NCBI GenBank assembly: GCA_963736695.1
Contig: CAVTPU010000004.1
Coordinates: forward strand, 1,922,001 to 1,986,000
DNA length: 64,000 nt
Reading direction: 5' to 3'
Origin: CAVTPU01 sp963736695
GTDB lineage: Bacteria; Actinomycetota; Actinomycetes; Mycobacteriales; Micromonosporaceae
The stretch's first letter is position 1; every line of letters begins with the position of its first letter. The position numbers and the translations under genes were made by a program. The notes beneath the pieces are model-generated. The model searched no databases, was not told the origin of the DNA, and saw nothing but the letters and a program-made list of their open reading frames with translations. This document shows positions 35,040 through 45,127 of the stretch, piece after piece.

Positions 35040-36257
35040 TCAGCCTATGTTGACCACGCGCGCCCAGTCGGGCGGCGAGTCCGGCACATATGAGGAGCTC
35101 TCTCTCCAAGTCGTCCGCGGAAACAGCCCCACCACCGTGCGGCACGACGGCCGCCGTTCGGGCCAGGGTGTCTGCCCGTCGGTCAACACCACGATGACAT
35201 CCGGGCGTTGACTGCTGCGCAACGCCCTTGCGAAGCCCGCACGCAGATCTGTGCCGCCGCCGCCCACCAAGGTGATTCCCTCCTCGCGGCACAGCGGTAT
35301 CGCCACCCTTGCTGCGGCATCGCACGACAGCACGCTGACGAGGTCGCGGCGGCCGCCGACGCTCTGGGAGATCGCGGTGACTTCGAGGAGCGCGCTGCCC
35401 AGCTCGGCGTCGCTCACCGACCCTGACGTGTCGATGATCACGCAGACCCGGGGCGGCCTGCGCCGCAGGCTCGGAAGCACGACGCCGGGCAGGCTGGCGG
35501 ATCTGCGCGATGGCCTGGCATACGCGTAGTCACTACTCCCACCGGAACCCGCGGCCGCCGCGCGAACCGCCGCCCCGAGCAGTTCCCGCCACGGCTGGGG
35601 CGGATGAAACGCCTCCTCCGCCCAGCGGCGCCAGGCTTTGGGGACAGTGCCGCGTTGCCCGATGACACCCTGCGCCACACGGAATCGAACGGCGTCTCGT
35701 TCGTGTTCGCTGAGGCCGCGCGCACCGTCCGGTCCCAGGTCCCAATCCCGGCTCCAACCGTCAGCTCCGCTGCCGCAGTCCAGCCAGACCAAGCCATCCG
35801 CGTACGTCTCGAGTCGGAACTGGTGCAGGTAGTCCTCCATCAGCTGGCCCTCACGCAGATTGAGGTCCCGTGGCAGGATTGCGCCCTGTGGCTTCCGGAG
35901 ACCGTCGCCGTATATGTCGTCGTTGATCTCGCAGTCGGCGGCGATGTTCATCCGCCGCCTCCACCTGGGCCCGTCGACCCAGCTCGCCTCCACGTACCGA
36001 CGACCGCGCCCAAAGTGGTCTCTCAGCAGGTGGGAGACCTCGTGCACCCATACCCCAGCCAGATCCTCCAGTGGGGTGCGATCCACGAAGCTTGGTGAGA
36101 TGTAACACCGCCAGTGCCGGTCCACTGCCATCGTCGGCACCTGCTGGGATTCCACCGGGTGCAGCGCGAACAGCGCGTCCGCCAGATAGGGTCGGACTTT
36201 GGCGGCGTACAGCCGGGCAGCGAAGAGCTTCTCGAAGTCGAGGGCCCGTGTCGTCAT
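35040..36257 (-). CDS. DUF2201 putative metallopeptidase with VWA-like domain
   Basis: The 405-residue protein has a zincin-like motif HEVSH (residues 72-76) in the DUF2201 N-terminal domain. The C-terminal VWA-like domain starts around 270 with DTSGS (276-280) and a metal-site-like GGGGTDLRAGF. Such proteins pair with MoxR ATPases, where the VWA domain may recruit clients for remodelling. Its start overlaps the MoxR gene by 4 bp (ATGA). The substrate is unknown. Confidence 0.88.
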   Translation of the reverse strand: MTTRALDFEKLFAARLYAAKVRPYLADALFALHPVESQQVPTMAVDRHWRCYISPSFVDRTPLEDLAGVWVHEVSHLLRDHFGRGRRYVEASWVDGPRWRRRMNIAADCEINDDIYGDGLRKPQGAILPRDLNLREGQLMEDYLHQFRLETYADGLVWLDCGSGADGWSRDWDLGPDGARGLSEHERDAVRFRVAQGVIGQRGTVPKAWRRWAEEAFHPPQPWRELLGAAVRAAAAGSGGSSDYAYARPSRRSASLPGVVLPSLRRRPPRVCVIIDTSGSVSDAELGSALLEVTAISQSVGGRRDLVSVLSCDAAARVAIPLCREEGITLVGGGGTDLRAGFARALRSSQRPDVIVVLTDGQTPWPERRPSCRTVVGLFPRTTWRESSSYVPDSPPDWARVVNIG

Positions 36258-37504
36258 CGGCCCTCCGCAACGTTGACCGCAACCTCGTCCGCCTTCTGAG
36301 ACAATGCGATTGCTCCGGCGAGCCGATCGACAACCGCCGGGATCTCCCAGTCGTCGCGGCGCAGCTTGGCGAGGTCAGCCGCTGGCACGACCACCACATC
36401 CGGTGCTCCGCTCTCCATCGCCAAAACGAGCACGGCCCAGGCCGCGTCCCAGCGGGACCGTTCGGGTCGCTTGCGGACCGCGGCGACGACGGCATCAAGC
36501 ACCGCGAAGCGCAGGTCCCCCCGCTCGGGCAACTCGACCGACGCCGGATCGGCCAATAGTGTCTCCGGGTCCGGAAGGTCCATCCGATCCATGTTGGCCA
36601 ACAGCTCGAGTCCTGGGCCATCGCCAACGACGCCTCGGACCAGCATCGACAGCACTTCCCGGCTGGTGTCCGCGGCCGTAGCAAAGGCGATCATGCGTAG
36701 CGCCATCTCCCAGCTGCGCGGCGACGGCCACGCGCCGCCGCGGCGGCTTTCGCTGTTGGGCAGCCGGTGCACCAGGTTTGGTCGGGCAATAAGGAGCCCG
36801 CACACCGCCCGGCGGGCGAACGTCACGGCGTCCGTGAGCCGCGCCGGATCCAGTTGTGGCAGCGAGGCTCGAGGCCAGATCCCGCCCAACCCACGTACGA
36901 CAACATCTTGGTCATAGGTCCATTGCAGATGCACGAATCGGTTGGCCAGCGGCGCGCTCAGCTCCCAACCGTCTGCTGCGGAGGATCGCGGGTTGGCGGC
37001 GGCCACTATCCGAACTCCGTCCGGCAGGCGTAAGGCGCCGACCTGACGTTCGAGCACAAGGCGCAGCAGTGCCGCCTGGACTGCGGGCGGCGCGGTGGAC
37101 AGCTCGTCCAAGAAAAGCAGCCCGCGTCCGGCCCGGACCAAGCGCACGGCCCAGTCCGGTGGCGCCATCGGCACGCCCTGCACGGCCGGATCGTCACCGA
37201 CCACCGGCAGGCCGGAGAAGTCGGAGGGCTCGTGCACGCTGGCGATGACCGTGGTCAGTGGCAAGTCGAGGGCGTTAGCGAGCTGGTTCAGGGCGGCGGT
37301 CTTGCCGATCCCCGGCTCTCCCCACAGCAACACTGGCAGATCGGCGGCCACCGCCAGGGTCAACGCTTCCAGTTGCAGATCGGGACGGGGCTCGGTTGTG
37401 GTGTTGTGCAGCAGGGCGAGCAGGTCGGCGGCAACATCGAGGCGTCGGGCTTCGACGTTGGCGTCACGCATGTTGATCGTGACGGACGGAGCAGAAACGA
37501 GCAC
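36254..37504 (-). CDS. MoxR-family AAA+ ATPase
   Basis: The 416-residue ATPase has Walker A GEPGIGKT (62-69), Walker B LLFLDE (129-134), a sensor-1 AAANP segment and an Arg-finger-containing C-terminal part. With the VWA/DUF2201 protein it forms a MoxR-VWA chaperone pair, probably used to activate or mature another protein. GTG at 37504 follows an AAGGTGA ribosome-binding site. The upstream gene of the operon is frameshifted. Confidence 0.9.
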   Translation of the reverse strand: MLVSAPSVTINMRDANVEARRLDVAADLLALLHNTTTEPRPDLQLEALTLAVAADLPVLLWGEPGIGKTAALNQLANALDLPLTTVIASVHEPSDFSGLPVVGDDPAVQGVPMAPPDWAVRLVRAGRGLLFLDELSTAPPAVQAALLRLVLERQVGALRLPDGVRIVAAANPRSSAADGWELSAPLANRFVHLQWTYDQDVVVRGLGGIWPRASLPQLDPARLTDAVTFARRAVCGLLIARPNLVHRLPNSESRRGGAWPSPRSWEMALRMIAFATAADTSREVLSMLVRGVVGDGPGLELLANMDRMDLPDPETLLADPASVELPERGDLRFAVLDAVVAAVRKRPERSRWDAAWAVLVLAMESGAPDVVVVPAADLAKLRRDDWEIPAVVDRLAGAIALSQKADEVAVNVAEGR

Positions 37505-37578
37505 GTTACATCACCTTCGCAGTCGGCATGGCGTGAGCAGCGGAACAGGAATCAGGAATTGACGGCGAGTTGCCGGGA

Positions 37579-38971
37579 TCAGCGAGAAGTCGCCTGGCGC
37601 GGGTGCGAGCGCAGCTCGCGACGTTTGCGGTCGCGGGCGCCACGAACCGGGCCACGCCCGGCCAGTCGGGCCCGATAGAGCCCGTGAACGATCCGCCGTT
37701 GCACGGCCGCCTCCAGCTCGTCGCGCAATGCGCCGCCTCGCAGCAGCGCATCCGGTCCGAGCAGGCATTCCACGGCGGCAAGCGCCCCCTCCACGTCGCC
37801 GTGATCCAGGCGGGCGCGAACGTCGTCGAGGCACTCCGGATTCCGGTGAACCTCGTCGATCACGCGTAGGCAGGCCAACGGCGGACCACCCAACGCGGCC
37901 AGCAGCGCCTCGCGGCGGATCTCAGCCGGGTCGTGGTCCAGCGCGACCAGCACCCCATCCACGAGACCGATCCGGTGCTGGGTTCCACGACACTCGACGA
38001 GGCGGGTCCCTCGCACTATGGGCAGCTTCTGGCGCAAAGGACTGCGGACGGCCCGGCATGAGTGCCGCCGCGACGAGTGGGTGCACCTGGTCGGCGTCGA
38101 TCAGGCCGGCACGCAGCAACGCCAGGTCAGGTAGCACCCAGGTCGCCGCGTCGGGCAGACACGGATGGGCGGGGTTGCGCCGTTTCGCCGGGAAGGCCGA
38201 GATGCGCGGCACGGACGTGTCAGCCGCATCGCCGTGCTCGTTCATGTGCAGCAACAGTCGCAGCTTGGCGCCGAGTCGCACCGCGACGGTGCCACTGTCC
38301 TGCCCCTGCGAGCGCAGCAGAATCGCCGCCTCGCTCGCCCACTGGTCCACCGCGCAGCCGATCCCCGGCGGCACCAACCCCGCCTGGTCACGCAGCACAG
38401 TTGGGGCGCTCTCCGCGGCCCACGGGCCCTTCCCGGCCCGCTGCCGCAGCTCGCCGGCACGATGTGCGTCCCATAAGTGGCGGTGCAGATCGAGGCGGAA
38501 CCGCCGGTCAGGGCGGGGATGAGGATGGGCGCCCGCGCCGTCTTCGGGTCGGGACTTGTCCCACAGCGCGAGGCTGATGCGCTGACCGGCGTCCGCCCAA
38601 GCCGGCGGCGTGCGGGCCACCAAGTGAACGGCGTCGCCGTCCTCGGCCCGACGGTAGCGGGCCAACGACATGGTCAGCCCGGGACGCAGCAGGCCATCCG
38701 AGCCGATCCGTGGCATGTGCCAGCGCAGCAGGTCAGGTGCCAGCCGGCGGAGATCCTTGCGAACCTGGGCGGCGAGTTCCCTACCGTACGCATGAGTGGC
38801 GGCGCGAAGATCCAGGTCAACGTCGAACCGTGCGGCAGTGCAGGCGCCAGCCCAGTCGCCTGTGGTACGGAGTGTGGTCGCTGATTCGATCATCGAGGGC
38901 GGCACGGCGAACTCTCGCACATGCTGCCAGAAGAGAAGTCGGGATTCCCCATACGCAGTCAAGGAACGCAT
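37579..38971 (-). pseudogene. Third MoxR-operon protein, split by a frameshift
   Basis: The first 310 residues run from ATG 38971 (good AAGGTGAG site) in one frame. The continuation, about 150 residues starting LRQKLPIVRGTRLVECRGTQHRIGLVDGV, is in the next frame. The two join at CCTTTG near 38036-38040. Removing one T restores PQS-LRQKLP. This is one protein of about 460 residues with a one-base insertion, or a site of frameshifting. No catalytic motif was recognised. It probably works with the MoxR/VWA pair. Confidence 0.7.
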
Positions 38972-39081
38972 TAGCGCTCACCTTGTGCGGATGGGACCCC
39001 CAATCTGTTCATGAAGGTACTCATGGCAGGCAGCGTACAACATCGGGCGGCGGTAGTCGGCCAGGTATCCCTGCCCGATCT

Positions 39082-39336
39082 TCATGCCAGATCGCGAAGT
39101 CGACCGCTATCGCTGCTCGGTCGCCGCGTTCGAATCGGTGAATCCGCTGCGCGAGTTTCCCTCCGGTCGTAGACGAGATCGGTGAACTGTCGTGCCAGCA
39201 ACGGCACGACCTGCTCGTACATCCCGGCATCTCCGCCGCAGCCCGATATCAGCAGCAACGGCAGGCCGTTGCCGGTGTGCTCGGTGTAGAGCACCGCCCC
39301 CGGCACGTCCACATAGTCCACCGCCACACCTCCCAA
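39082..39336 (-). pseudogene. Alpha/beta hydrolase N-terminal fragment
   Basis: The 84-codon frame starts like an alpha/beta hydrolase (VPGAVLYTEHTGNGLPLLLISGCGGDAGMYEQVVPLLARQFTDLVYDRR). It then shifts frame at about 39170, with EGNSRS in another frame, and stops. The nucleophile elbow and all later parts are missing. Confidence 0.65.
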
Positions 39337-39374
39337 TGGTCTAACTCCCAGTCGGCGTTGGACGTGCCGAAATC

Positions 39375-39760
39375 CTACTGTTCTTCTATCGGGCGCCAGA
39401 GGCGGTCCCGGTACGCAACCTCGGCGACCACGGTCTCGCCCGACTCCCGGATCCCGTTGACCGGGCCGGGCACACCGGCCGAGGTCTGCGGGGCGAACCG
39501 CTCATAGTGGTGATCGTGTCCGCTCAACACGATCTCGGCGTGGTTGTCGTACAGCGCTTGGAACAACGGCCGGACAGCGGAAGTGTTGCCATGGGCCTTA
39601 CCGGAGCTGAACAGGGAATGGTGCCAATAGGCGAGAGTGCACCGGCTCCGATGCGGTGCCAGATCGGCCCGCAGCTAGCGCTCCTACGCCGATCCGGCCC
39701 CGCATCCTCTGACCCGAGCGCAGCAACCACTTCGGCGTATCGAAAGGAATCGAGGCGGTG
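39375..39760 (-). pseudogene. Metallophosphoesterase C-terminal relic
   Basis: The minus strand reads LRADLAPHRSRCTLAYWHHSLF, then LYDNHAEIVLSGHDHHYERFAP. These are the metal-binding WHH and GHDHHYER motifs of purple-acid-phosphatase-like enzymes. An in-frame TAG at 39675-39677 replaces the Trp expected before LRADLA, and the N-terminal metal site is not found. The stretch to 39936 has only decayed matches. Confidence 0.75.
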
Positions 39761-39966
39761 AGGGTGCTGAAACCAACTCGACGGGACTGGTCGGCGGCCC
39801 GTACGGTGGAGCTCCAGCGGTGGCCGGTGGCCGCGCCGACGACCGTCGCACTGACCCCGTTCGGCGCGTGGGTCGTCTCCGGAAGGTTGGACGTGTGACC
39901 TCAGGCGGCACCGACAACACCCTCATGGTCTACCAGTGTCAAGCCCCGGGTTTGATGGAGGCTGAA

Positions 39967-40887
39967 TTATCTGGTTTTCAGGGTTGCGGTGGCCGGGTGG
40001 GTCATCGCGTGTAGGGCTTCGAACTCGGTGGGTGGGATGTGGCCGAGTTCGCCGTGCAGGCGCCGGTTGTTGTACCAGTCGATGTATTCGACGGTCGCGA
40101 TCTCCAGGTCGTCGAGTCCGCGCCAGGGTCCTTTGTTGCGGACGAGTTCGGCTTTGAACAATGAGTTGAACGCCTCGGCCATCGCGTTGTCGTAGGAATC
40201 TCCCTTGCTGCCAACGGATACGGCTGCCCCGGCCTCGGCCAGCCGTTGGGTGTAGCGAATCGCACGATCTTGAACTCCCCTGTCCGAGTGGTGGATGAGT
40301 CCGGTCAGGTCGGCGTCCTCGGCTTGTCGACGCCAGACCGCCATCTGTAACGCGTCCAACGCCAGGTCGGTGTAGAGCGACGTGGCCACCTGCCAACCGA
40401 CGATCATGCGGGAGTACACGTCCAGGATGAACGCCGCGTACACCCACCCCACGCTTGTGCGCACGTAGGTCAGGTCGGCGACCCACAACTCGTTCGGGCG
40501 GGTCGCGGTGAAGTCGCGTTTAACGAGGTCACCGGGTCGGGTGGTCTCCGGACCGGGTCGAGTGGTGCGCGGCGACTTGTCCCGCATCAAGCCCCGCAAA
40601 CCGGCGTCCCGCATGAGTCGTTCGACGGTGCACCGGGCGACAGGCACACCTCGCCGGTTCAGTTCGTGCCATACCTTGCGGGCACCGTAGACACCGTAAT
40701 TCGCCTCGTGGACCCGCTCGATCTTCTCGATCAGCTCAGCGTCGCGTACCGCCCGAGCCGAGTCGGGGCGAGTCTTGCCTGTGTAATAGGTCGACGGTGC
40801 GATCTGTGCCGGCGTGCCTTCCAACGCCCGCAGGACCGGCTGGACACCGTGCTCCTCCCGTTGGGAGTCGACGAACTCGACCTTCAT
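39967..40887 (-). CDS. IS3-family transposase OrfB (DDE integrase core)
   Basis: The 306-residue catalytic protein has an HTH_21 region followed by the rve integrase core with DDE residues in VADLTYV, HSDRGVQ and NAMAEAFNSLF. All are intact. Its ATG overlaps the orfA stop as ATGA (40884-40887), so it is made by reinitiation or as a -1 frameshift fusion with OrfA, as in other IS3 elements. Confidence 0.93.
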   Translation of the reverse strand: MKVEFVDSQREEHGVQPVLRALEGTPAQIAPSTYYTGKTRPDSARAVRDAELIEKIERVHEANYGVYGARKVWHELNRRGVPVARCTVERLMRDAGLRGLMRDKSPRTTRPGPETTRPGDLVKRDFTATRPNELWVADLTYVRTSVGWVYAAFILDVYSRMIVGWQVATSLYTDLALDALQMAVWRRQAEDADLTGLIHHSDRGVQDRAIRYTQRLAEAGAAVSVGSKGDSYDNAMAEAFNSLFKAELVRNKGPWRGLDDLEIATVEYIDWYNNRRLHGELGHIPPTEFEALHAMTHPATATLKTR

Positions 40888-41201
40888 CGCGACGGACGGT
40901 CCAGCTCCGCCGCGAAGAAAGACGCCGCGGACTTCAAGATCTGGTTCGCCCGCCGCAACTCACGAACCTCCCGTTCCAGTTCGGCGATCCTGGCCGCCTC
41001 ACTCGACGACGCCCCCGCACGAGCCCCCTCATCGATCTCAGCCCGTTTCACCCACGTACGTAACGCTTCCGGGTGCACGCCGAGCTGATCCGCGATCCGC
41101 CTGATCGCCCCAGGACCCGACCGAGGGTCCTTACACGCGTCGACCGCCAAACGCGTCGCCCGTTCACGCAACTCGTCCGAGTACTTCCTTGGTGCTGCCA
41201 T
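40884..41201 (-). CDS. IS3-family transposase OrfA
   Basis: The 105-residue protein has an N-terminal helix-turn-helix (DELRERATRLAVDA...IADQLGVHPEALRTWVKRAEI) and a leucine-zipper-like coiled coil (IAELEREVRELRRANQILKSA), as in IS3 OrfA proteins that bind the element ends. Confidence 0.92.
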   Translation of the reverse strand: MAAPRKYSDELRERATRLAVDACKDPRSGPGAIRRIADQLGVHPEALRTWVKRAEIDEGARAGASSSEAARIAELEREVRELRRANQILKSAASFFAAELDRPSR

Positions 41202-41424
41202 GACAGTGAATCCTCCGGGTGTTCGATGTCTCCATCAAACCCGGGACGGAACACGGGAAACCACCCCCGAAGACTTCCACACCTGGGGCTTTTAGCGACC
41301 GCCACAGCCGCCAGCCGAGCCAGAAACACCAGGCCAGGAGGCCGCACTCAAAAGTCGATCAAACCGTGACACGAGTCAGGTCAGAGATTGCTGAAATCCG
41401 GGATACTCGCATCGATGGGCAGTG

Positions 41425-41700
41425 TAGGCGACTGCGATAACCCGTACTCCGGGGCGCAGTTCAAGACGTTGAAGTATCGGCCCGACTTCCCCCGGCCAGC
41501 GTCGGTTTGTTACAGGACGCTCGCGCGTTCTGCCAGACCTTCTTCCGTTGGTACGACGAGGAGCATTACCATTTAGGCGAGGCGTGGCCGCATCCCGCCG
41601 ACGTCCACTATGGCCGGATCGATGACGTTCTCGCTCACCGAGCCCGAGCCCTGACAGCGTCCACGCCAGCCACCCCTATCGCTTCGTGAACAAGCCACCC
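41425..41700 (+). pseudogene. Second IS3-family transposase C-terminal relic
   Basis: The plus strand encodes DNPYSGAQFKTLKYRPDFP. After a frameshift it continues LQDARAFCQTFFRWYDEEHYH, HPADVHYGRIDDVLAHRAR and RFVNKPPRPP. This is the end of a different IS3-family transposase type than the complete element next to it. The DDE aspartates are missing. Confidence 0.78.
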
Positions 41701-41778
41701 CGACCGCCCACCCGCGAACCAAGATGTGGATCACCAACACGCTCGGCGATCCCGTGCCTCATTCAGACTCAAGTCCGT

Positions 41779-42987
41779 TCACCGACGCAGCGCATCAACC
41801 GGCTCGATCCTAGCCGCACGAACCGCAGGGTAAAGACCCGCGACCAGCCCGACCATAGTGCCGAAGAAGGGAGCGGGCAACACAGCCCACGGGTTGAGGA
41901 CGGCCGTCCACTGGTTAGCAACCGCGACGACGACGACGACGACCACGCCGAGGCTCGTGCCAATGAGGCCACCAAGTGTGCCCAGCGCTGCAGACTCGGT
42001 CACGAATTGTACGAGTATATGGAATGGCCGAGCGCCCATGGACCTGCGAACGCCAATCTCAGATGTGCGTTCCAGAACTGCAACAAATGTGGTGTTAGCG
42101 ATACCCACGGCGCCGATCACAAGGCTGACGGCAGCTAGAAGCAGAAAGAGTACATCGAAATCCTTAGTAACGCTACTGCGCAGCGCCTGGGGTTCCGGCG
42201 GAGCGACTGCGGTCAAACGCTCGGGTGCATCAGGTCGCAACGCAATCGGCGCCTGCTGGGCAACAACCTTTCCCGCGCCGAGCCTTACCTCGATAAGCAT
42301 CTTGGCCGGCAGAATTGGTGGACCATAGGCCGCCAATGCCGTCGAGCTCGGAATGATTACGTTCAACAGGAGCTCGGGCTGGCGTTGCAGATCCGCAATG
42401 ACGCCGATCACCGTATATGCCACGTCGTTGATGAAGATGGCGGGATGAGCGTCCAGTCGAACGATTCCGAGTCGCCGGGCGGCCGCCTCGCCAAGAACTG
42501 CCACTCGCTCGCGGCGGGCCTGATGAAACTCGTCGAAGAGCCGGCCGGCCCGCAGTGTCGGTCGCATCGCTTTCAAGGCACCTGGATCAGCTGCGGTCAC
42601 GGACAGGGCCGAGCCGCCGGTGTCGACCAGGTTCGGCGCCCCCGCGATCGTAGCTGAGTGAAGTGGCACGGACCAAAACACTCCACCGGCCTGAACGCCG
42701 TCGATTTGTTCAATCCTGGCTGCCGCGTCAGCAGGGAAGCCCAGTCTGGCTGGGTCGTCGCCCTCCGGCTGGGCATCCTCGACCGTGACCTCCGTGGCGG
42801 CGAGCACGCTGAATCGTTTGTCGACTTGCCCGGCTGCCGTGACGGTCAGACCCAATACAGCCACAAAGGCGCCGATGCCTAACACAGTCCCAAGCATAGT
42901 CAACGAAGATCGTCCGGGCCGTTGGAGAATGCCGGACACGGCCTCATCAAAGAGATCGCGAGCAGACAACACCGAACGCCTAGTCAT
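41779..42987 (-). CDS. MacB-like ABC transporter permease
   Basis: The 402-residue protein has the MacB/FtsX topology: one N-terminal helix (SLTMLGTVLGIGAFVAVLGL), a large extracellular MacB_PCD domain, and three C-terminal helices in the FtsX block (VLFLLLAAVSLVIGAVGIANTTFVAVLERTSEIGVRRSMGA). It works with the adjoining ATPase, overlapping by 8 bp. It probably moves molecules from the outer membrane leaflet or periplasm, not the cytoplasm, and is therefore of mechanotransmitter type. Confidence 0.9.
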   Translation of the reverse strand: MTRRSVLSARDLFDEAVSGILQRPGRSSLTMLGTVLGIGAFVAVLGLTVTAAGQVDKRFSVLAATEVTVEDAQPEGDDPARLGFPADAAARIEQIDGVQAGGVFWSVPLHSATIAGAPNLVDTGGSALSVTAADPGALKAMRPTLRAGRLFDEFHQARRERVAVLGEAAARRLGIVRLDAHPAIFINDVAYTVIGVIADLQRQPELLLNVIIPSSTALAAYGPPILPAKMLIEVRLGAGKVVAQQAPIALRPDAPERLTAVAPPEPQALRSSVTKDFDVLFLLLAAVSLVIGAVGIANTTFVAVLERTSEIGVRRSMGARPFHILVQFVTESAALGTLGGLIGTSLGVVVVVVVAVANQWTAVLNPWAVLPAPFFGTMVGLVAGLYPAVRAARIEPVDALRR

Positions 42988-43648
42988 TGAGCACACCGTC
43001 TCGTATGGTGATGACCCGCTCACCACGCGCAGCCACGTTCGGATCGTGACTGATAACCAACACCGTGAACCCGCTTGCGTGGACGTCGTCGAGTAGGTCC
43101 AGTACCGAACTGGCGCTGGTCGAGTCAAGGTTGCCTGTCGGCTCATCACACAACAAAAGACTGGGAGTGTTGACCACCGCACGAGCGATCGCCACACGCT
43201 GGCGTTCGCCGCCAGATAAGGTGGTCGGAAATGCGTGCGCTCGGTGCGACATGCCTACACGATCCAACGCGTCAATCGCTGAACGCCGACGCGCTCGGCG
43301 GGGGATACCTGTATACAACTGCGCCATCTCGACATTCTCCGCAGCAGTGCGATGCGGCAACAGATGGAATGATTGAAAGACAAAGCCAATCCGGTGAGCG
43401 CGCAACGCCGTCCGTTTCGCCTCGCTAACTTTGCCCACATCGATTCCGTCGAGTTCGTACGTGCCCTGCGTCGGGCGGTCGAGTAGGCCAACTAGATTGA
43501 GAAACGTCGACTTGCCGGACCCGGACGGACCCACGACTGTCACGAACTCGCCTGCGTTGATGATTAGGTCAACTGGACGCAGCCCCTCAACGGGCGGAGT
43601 CCCTGGGTAGGTCAAGCCAACCTTAGCGAATCGGACAACAACGCTCAC
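42980..43648 (-). CDS. ABC transporter ATPase (MacB/LolD type)
   Basis: The 222-residue ATPase has Walker A GPSGSGKST (40-48), signature LSGGERQRVAIARA and Walker B LLLCDEPTGNLDS, the last being typical of the LolD/MacB group. The start GTG overlaps the fusion-protein stop by 4 bp and its end overlaps the permease start by 8 bp, so the three genes form one operon. Confidence 0.94.
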   Translation of the reverse strand: MSVVVRFAKVGLTYPGTPPVEGLRPVDLIINAGEFVTVVGPSGSGKSTFLNLVGLLDRPTQGTYELDGIDVGKVSEAKRTALRAHRIGFVFQSFHLLPHRTAAENVEMAQLYTGIPRRARRRSAIDALDRVGMSHRAHAFPTTLSGGERQRVAIARAVVNTPSLLLCDEPTGNLDSTSASSVLDLLDDVHASGFTVLVISHDPNVAARGERVITIRDGVLND

Positions 43649-45090
43649 TGCCCGACCACGACCTGATCGCCTGGCAAGACCGTGGCGCCAGCCGGCTCGA
43701 TCTCGACGAAGCCGTCCGCAGACAATCCGACGCGGACCTCGACCAGGGTCTGTTTGCCGCCGGGGCCCAGCACAGTCAGGGTGGTCTTACCATCAGCACC
43801 CGCGCTGACGGCAGACAGCGGCACGGCCAGGACTTCGCCTGAAGTCTGTGCGGCAATGACCGTCAACCGGACGTCCAGACCGTTCCACTCATTAGAAAGA
43901 CCCTCGGATGGCGCGACGGTTACGGGCACGAACGGCGCCCCAACCTGGCCGTCTTGACCAGCCTCAGTCGTCCGCTCGCCCACGGCCGCGATAACACCAT
44001 AGACGCTCTGCCCGAGCGACTCGGAGGCAACATCGACCTTCATTCCCTGCCTCAGCATCGTCGCCGTGTCAGGCTGCACATGCGCGACAATACGCAACGC
44101 ACCGGTGGCGAAGACGACGAGCGGCGCCTTGACAGGATCGCCCACTTCGGCGGTGAACTTGGTGACCACTGCCGGCAGCGTCGGGATGAAGGCCACCTCA
44201 GAGAAGGGCACCATCGGCCCAGTGTTGGCGATGATGCTTGTCCGATCCGCCTGCGCTCGCGCAAGCACCGTCTGCGCCGCCGTCAGCTGTCGCTGCAGAC
44301 TTGGCGACCCCGGCGGAGTCGTCGCGCCCGGACTATCGGCGATCTGAGTCTGGATCACGTCGACCGCCTGTTGCGCGGCGGCCACAGCGTCGTCAGCCGC
44401 CCTGAGTGCGTTGCCCGAATCACGATCCGGCGCACCGACCTCTGGCACGGCGAAGCCGACGCGTTTGTAGAGTCCTTTCACTGCAGCCTTCGTGGCCGCG
44501 CCGAAGTGCCCCTTAACGTCGCCCCCGCTATACAGAGCGAGTCGTCGAAGTGCCGCCTGCAATTGGACAACATCGTCGCCGTCCGAATTTGGCACAAGAT
44601 CGCGATAGCTCGGCACAGAGCCCGCCAGCACAATCAACGGCCGACCCGACACGCTGAGTACTACATCCCCGTCCCGGACCGAGCCGCCCTGCTTAACCCG
44701 AACTGCAGTAACCACGGAGGCGGCCGCGCCCTGTGCCGCTACGGGGGTGAATTCGACTTGGCGGCCCGCGCCGACCACGCCGCGAACGATAACGGTGGAC
44801 TTGAGGACCCGCCTCTCCACCGGACTCGTCAACACGCTCCGGGCTGGACCCTCGGCATCCGCGCGCAACTGTTCCGGCGACTTCACGAACGTCGCTCCAA
44901 TGAGTCCTCCAAGCGACAACAAGGCCGCACACACTCCGACTATGAACAGGACTCGGCGCGCCCGCCGGGTTCCTGGCGCAATAGCGGCGACCAGCGCGCT
45001 CTTCTCGATTGAGGACTGACTCACGTCAGGCGCCTGCTGCACCACAGTGTTCCCACCCACCACCATTGCCCCTTGCGCCTGCGTATCCAT
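43645..45090 (-). CDS. Peptidoglycan-binding HlyD-like membrane fusion protein
   Basis: The 481-residue protein has an N-terminal helix (about residues 45-68) after a basic segment. It contains a peptidoglycan-binding domain around GDDVVQLQAALRRLALYSGGDVKGHFGAATKAAVKGLY. A coiled coil (ADDAVAAAQQAVDVIQTQIADS...AAQTVLARAQADRTSI) and HlyD beta-barrel strands follow. It should connect the ABC transporter to the cell wall. ATG at 45090 has AGGG at a proper distance, unlike ATG at 45096. It is the first gene of the operon. Confidence 0.88.
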   Translation of the reverse strand: MDTQAQGAMVVGGNTVVQQAPDVSQSSIEKSALVAAIAPGTRRARRVLFIVGVCAALLSLGGLIGATFVKSPEQLRADAEGPARSVLTSPVERRVLKSTVIVRGVVGAGRQVEFTPVAAQGAAASVVTAVRVKQGGSVRDGDVVLSVSGRPLIVLAGSVPSYRDLVPNSDGDDVVQLQAALRRLALYSGGDVKGHFGAATKAAVKGLYKRVGFAVPEVGAPDRDSGNALRAADDAVAAAQQAVDVIQTQIADSPGATTPPGSPSLQRQLTAAQTVLARAQADRTSIIANTGPMVPFSEVAFIPTLPAVVTKFTAEVGDPVKAPLVVFATGALRIVAHVQPDTATMLRQGMKVDVASESLGQSVYGVIAAVGERTTEAGQDGQVGAPFVPVTVAPSEGLSNEWNGLDVRLTVIAAQTSGEVLAVPLSAVSAGADGKTTLTVLGPGGKQTLVEVRVGLSADGFVEIEPAGATVLPGDQVVVGQ

Positions 45091-45127
45091 CTTCATCACC
45101 CTATACACAGTACCGCCCGGCCGTCGG

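Larger units (their letters stand above)
39937..41253 (-). mobile_element. Complete IS3-family insertion sequence
   Basis: The element is about 1,317 bp with ends TGT...ACA and a 16-bp perfect inverted repeat slightly inside each end (CCCGGGTTTGATGGAG at 39945-39960 and its complement at 41230-41245). It contains orfA and orfB on the minus strand. No short direct repeat of target DNA is visible at the two junctions. One flank is the phosphoesterase relic and the other a second IS3-family transposase relic. Confidence 0.9.

Noticed and set aside
37506..37834. Minus-strand frames in front of the MoxR gene
   Set aside because: Alternative frames of the split third operon protein.
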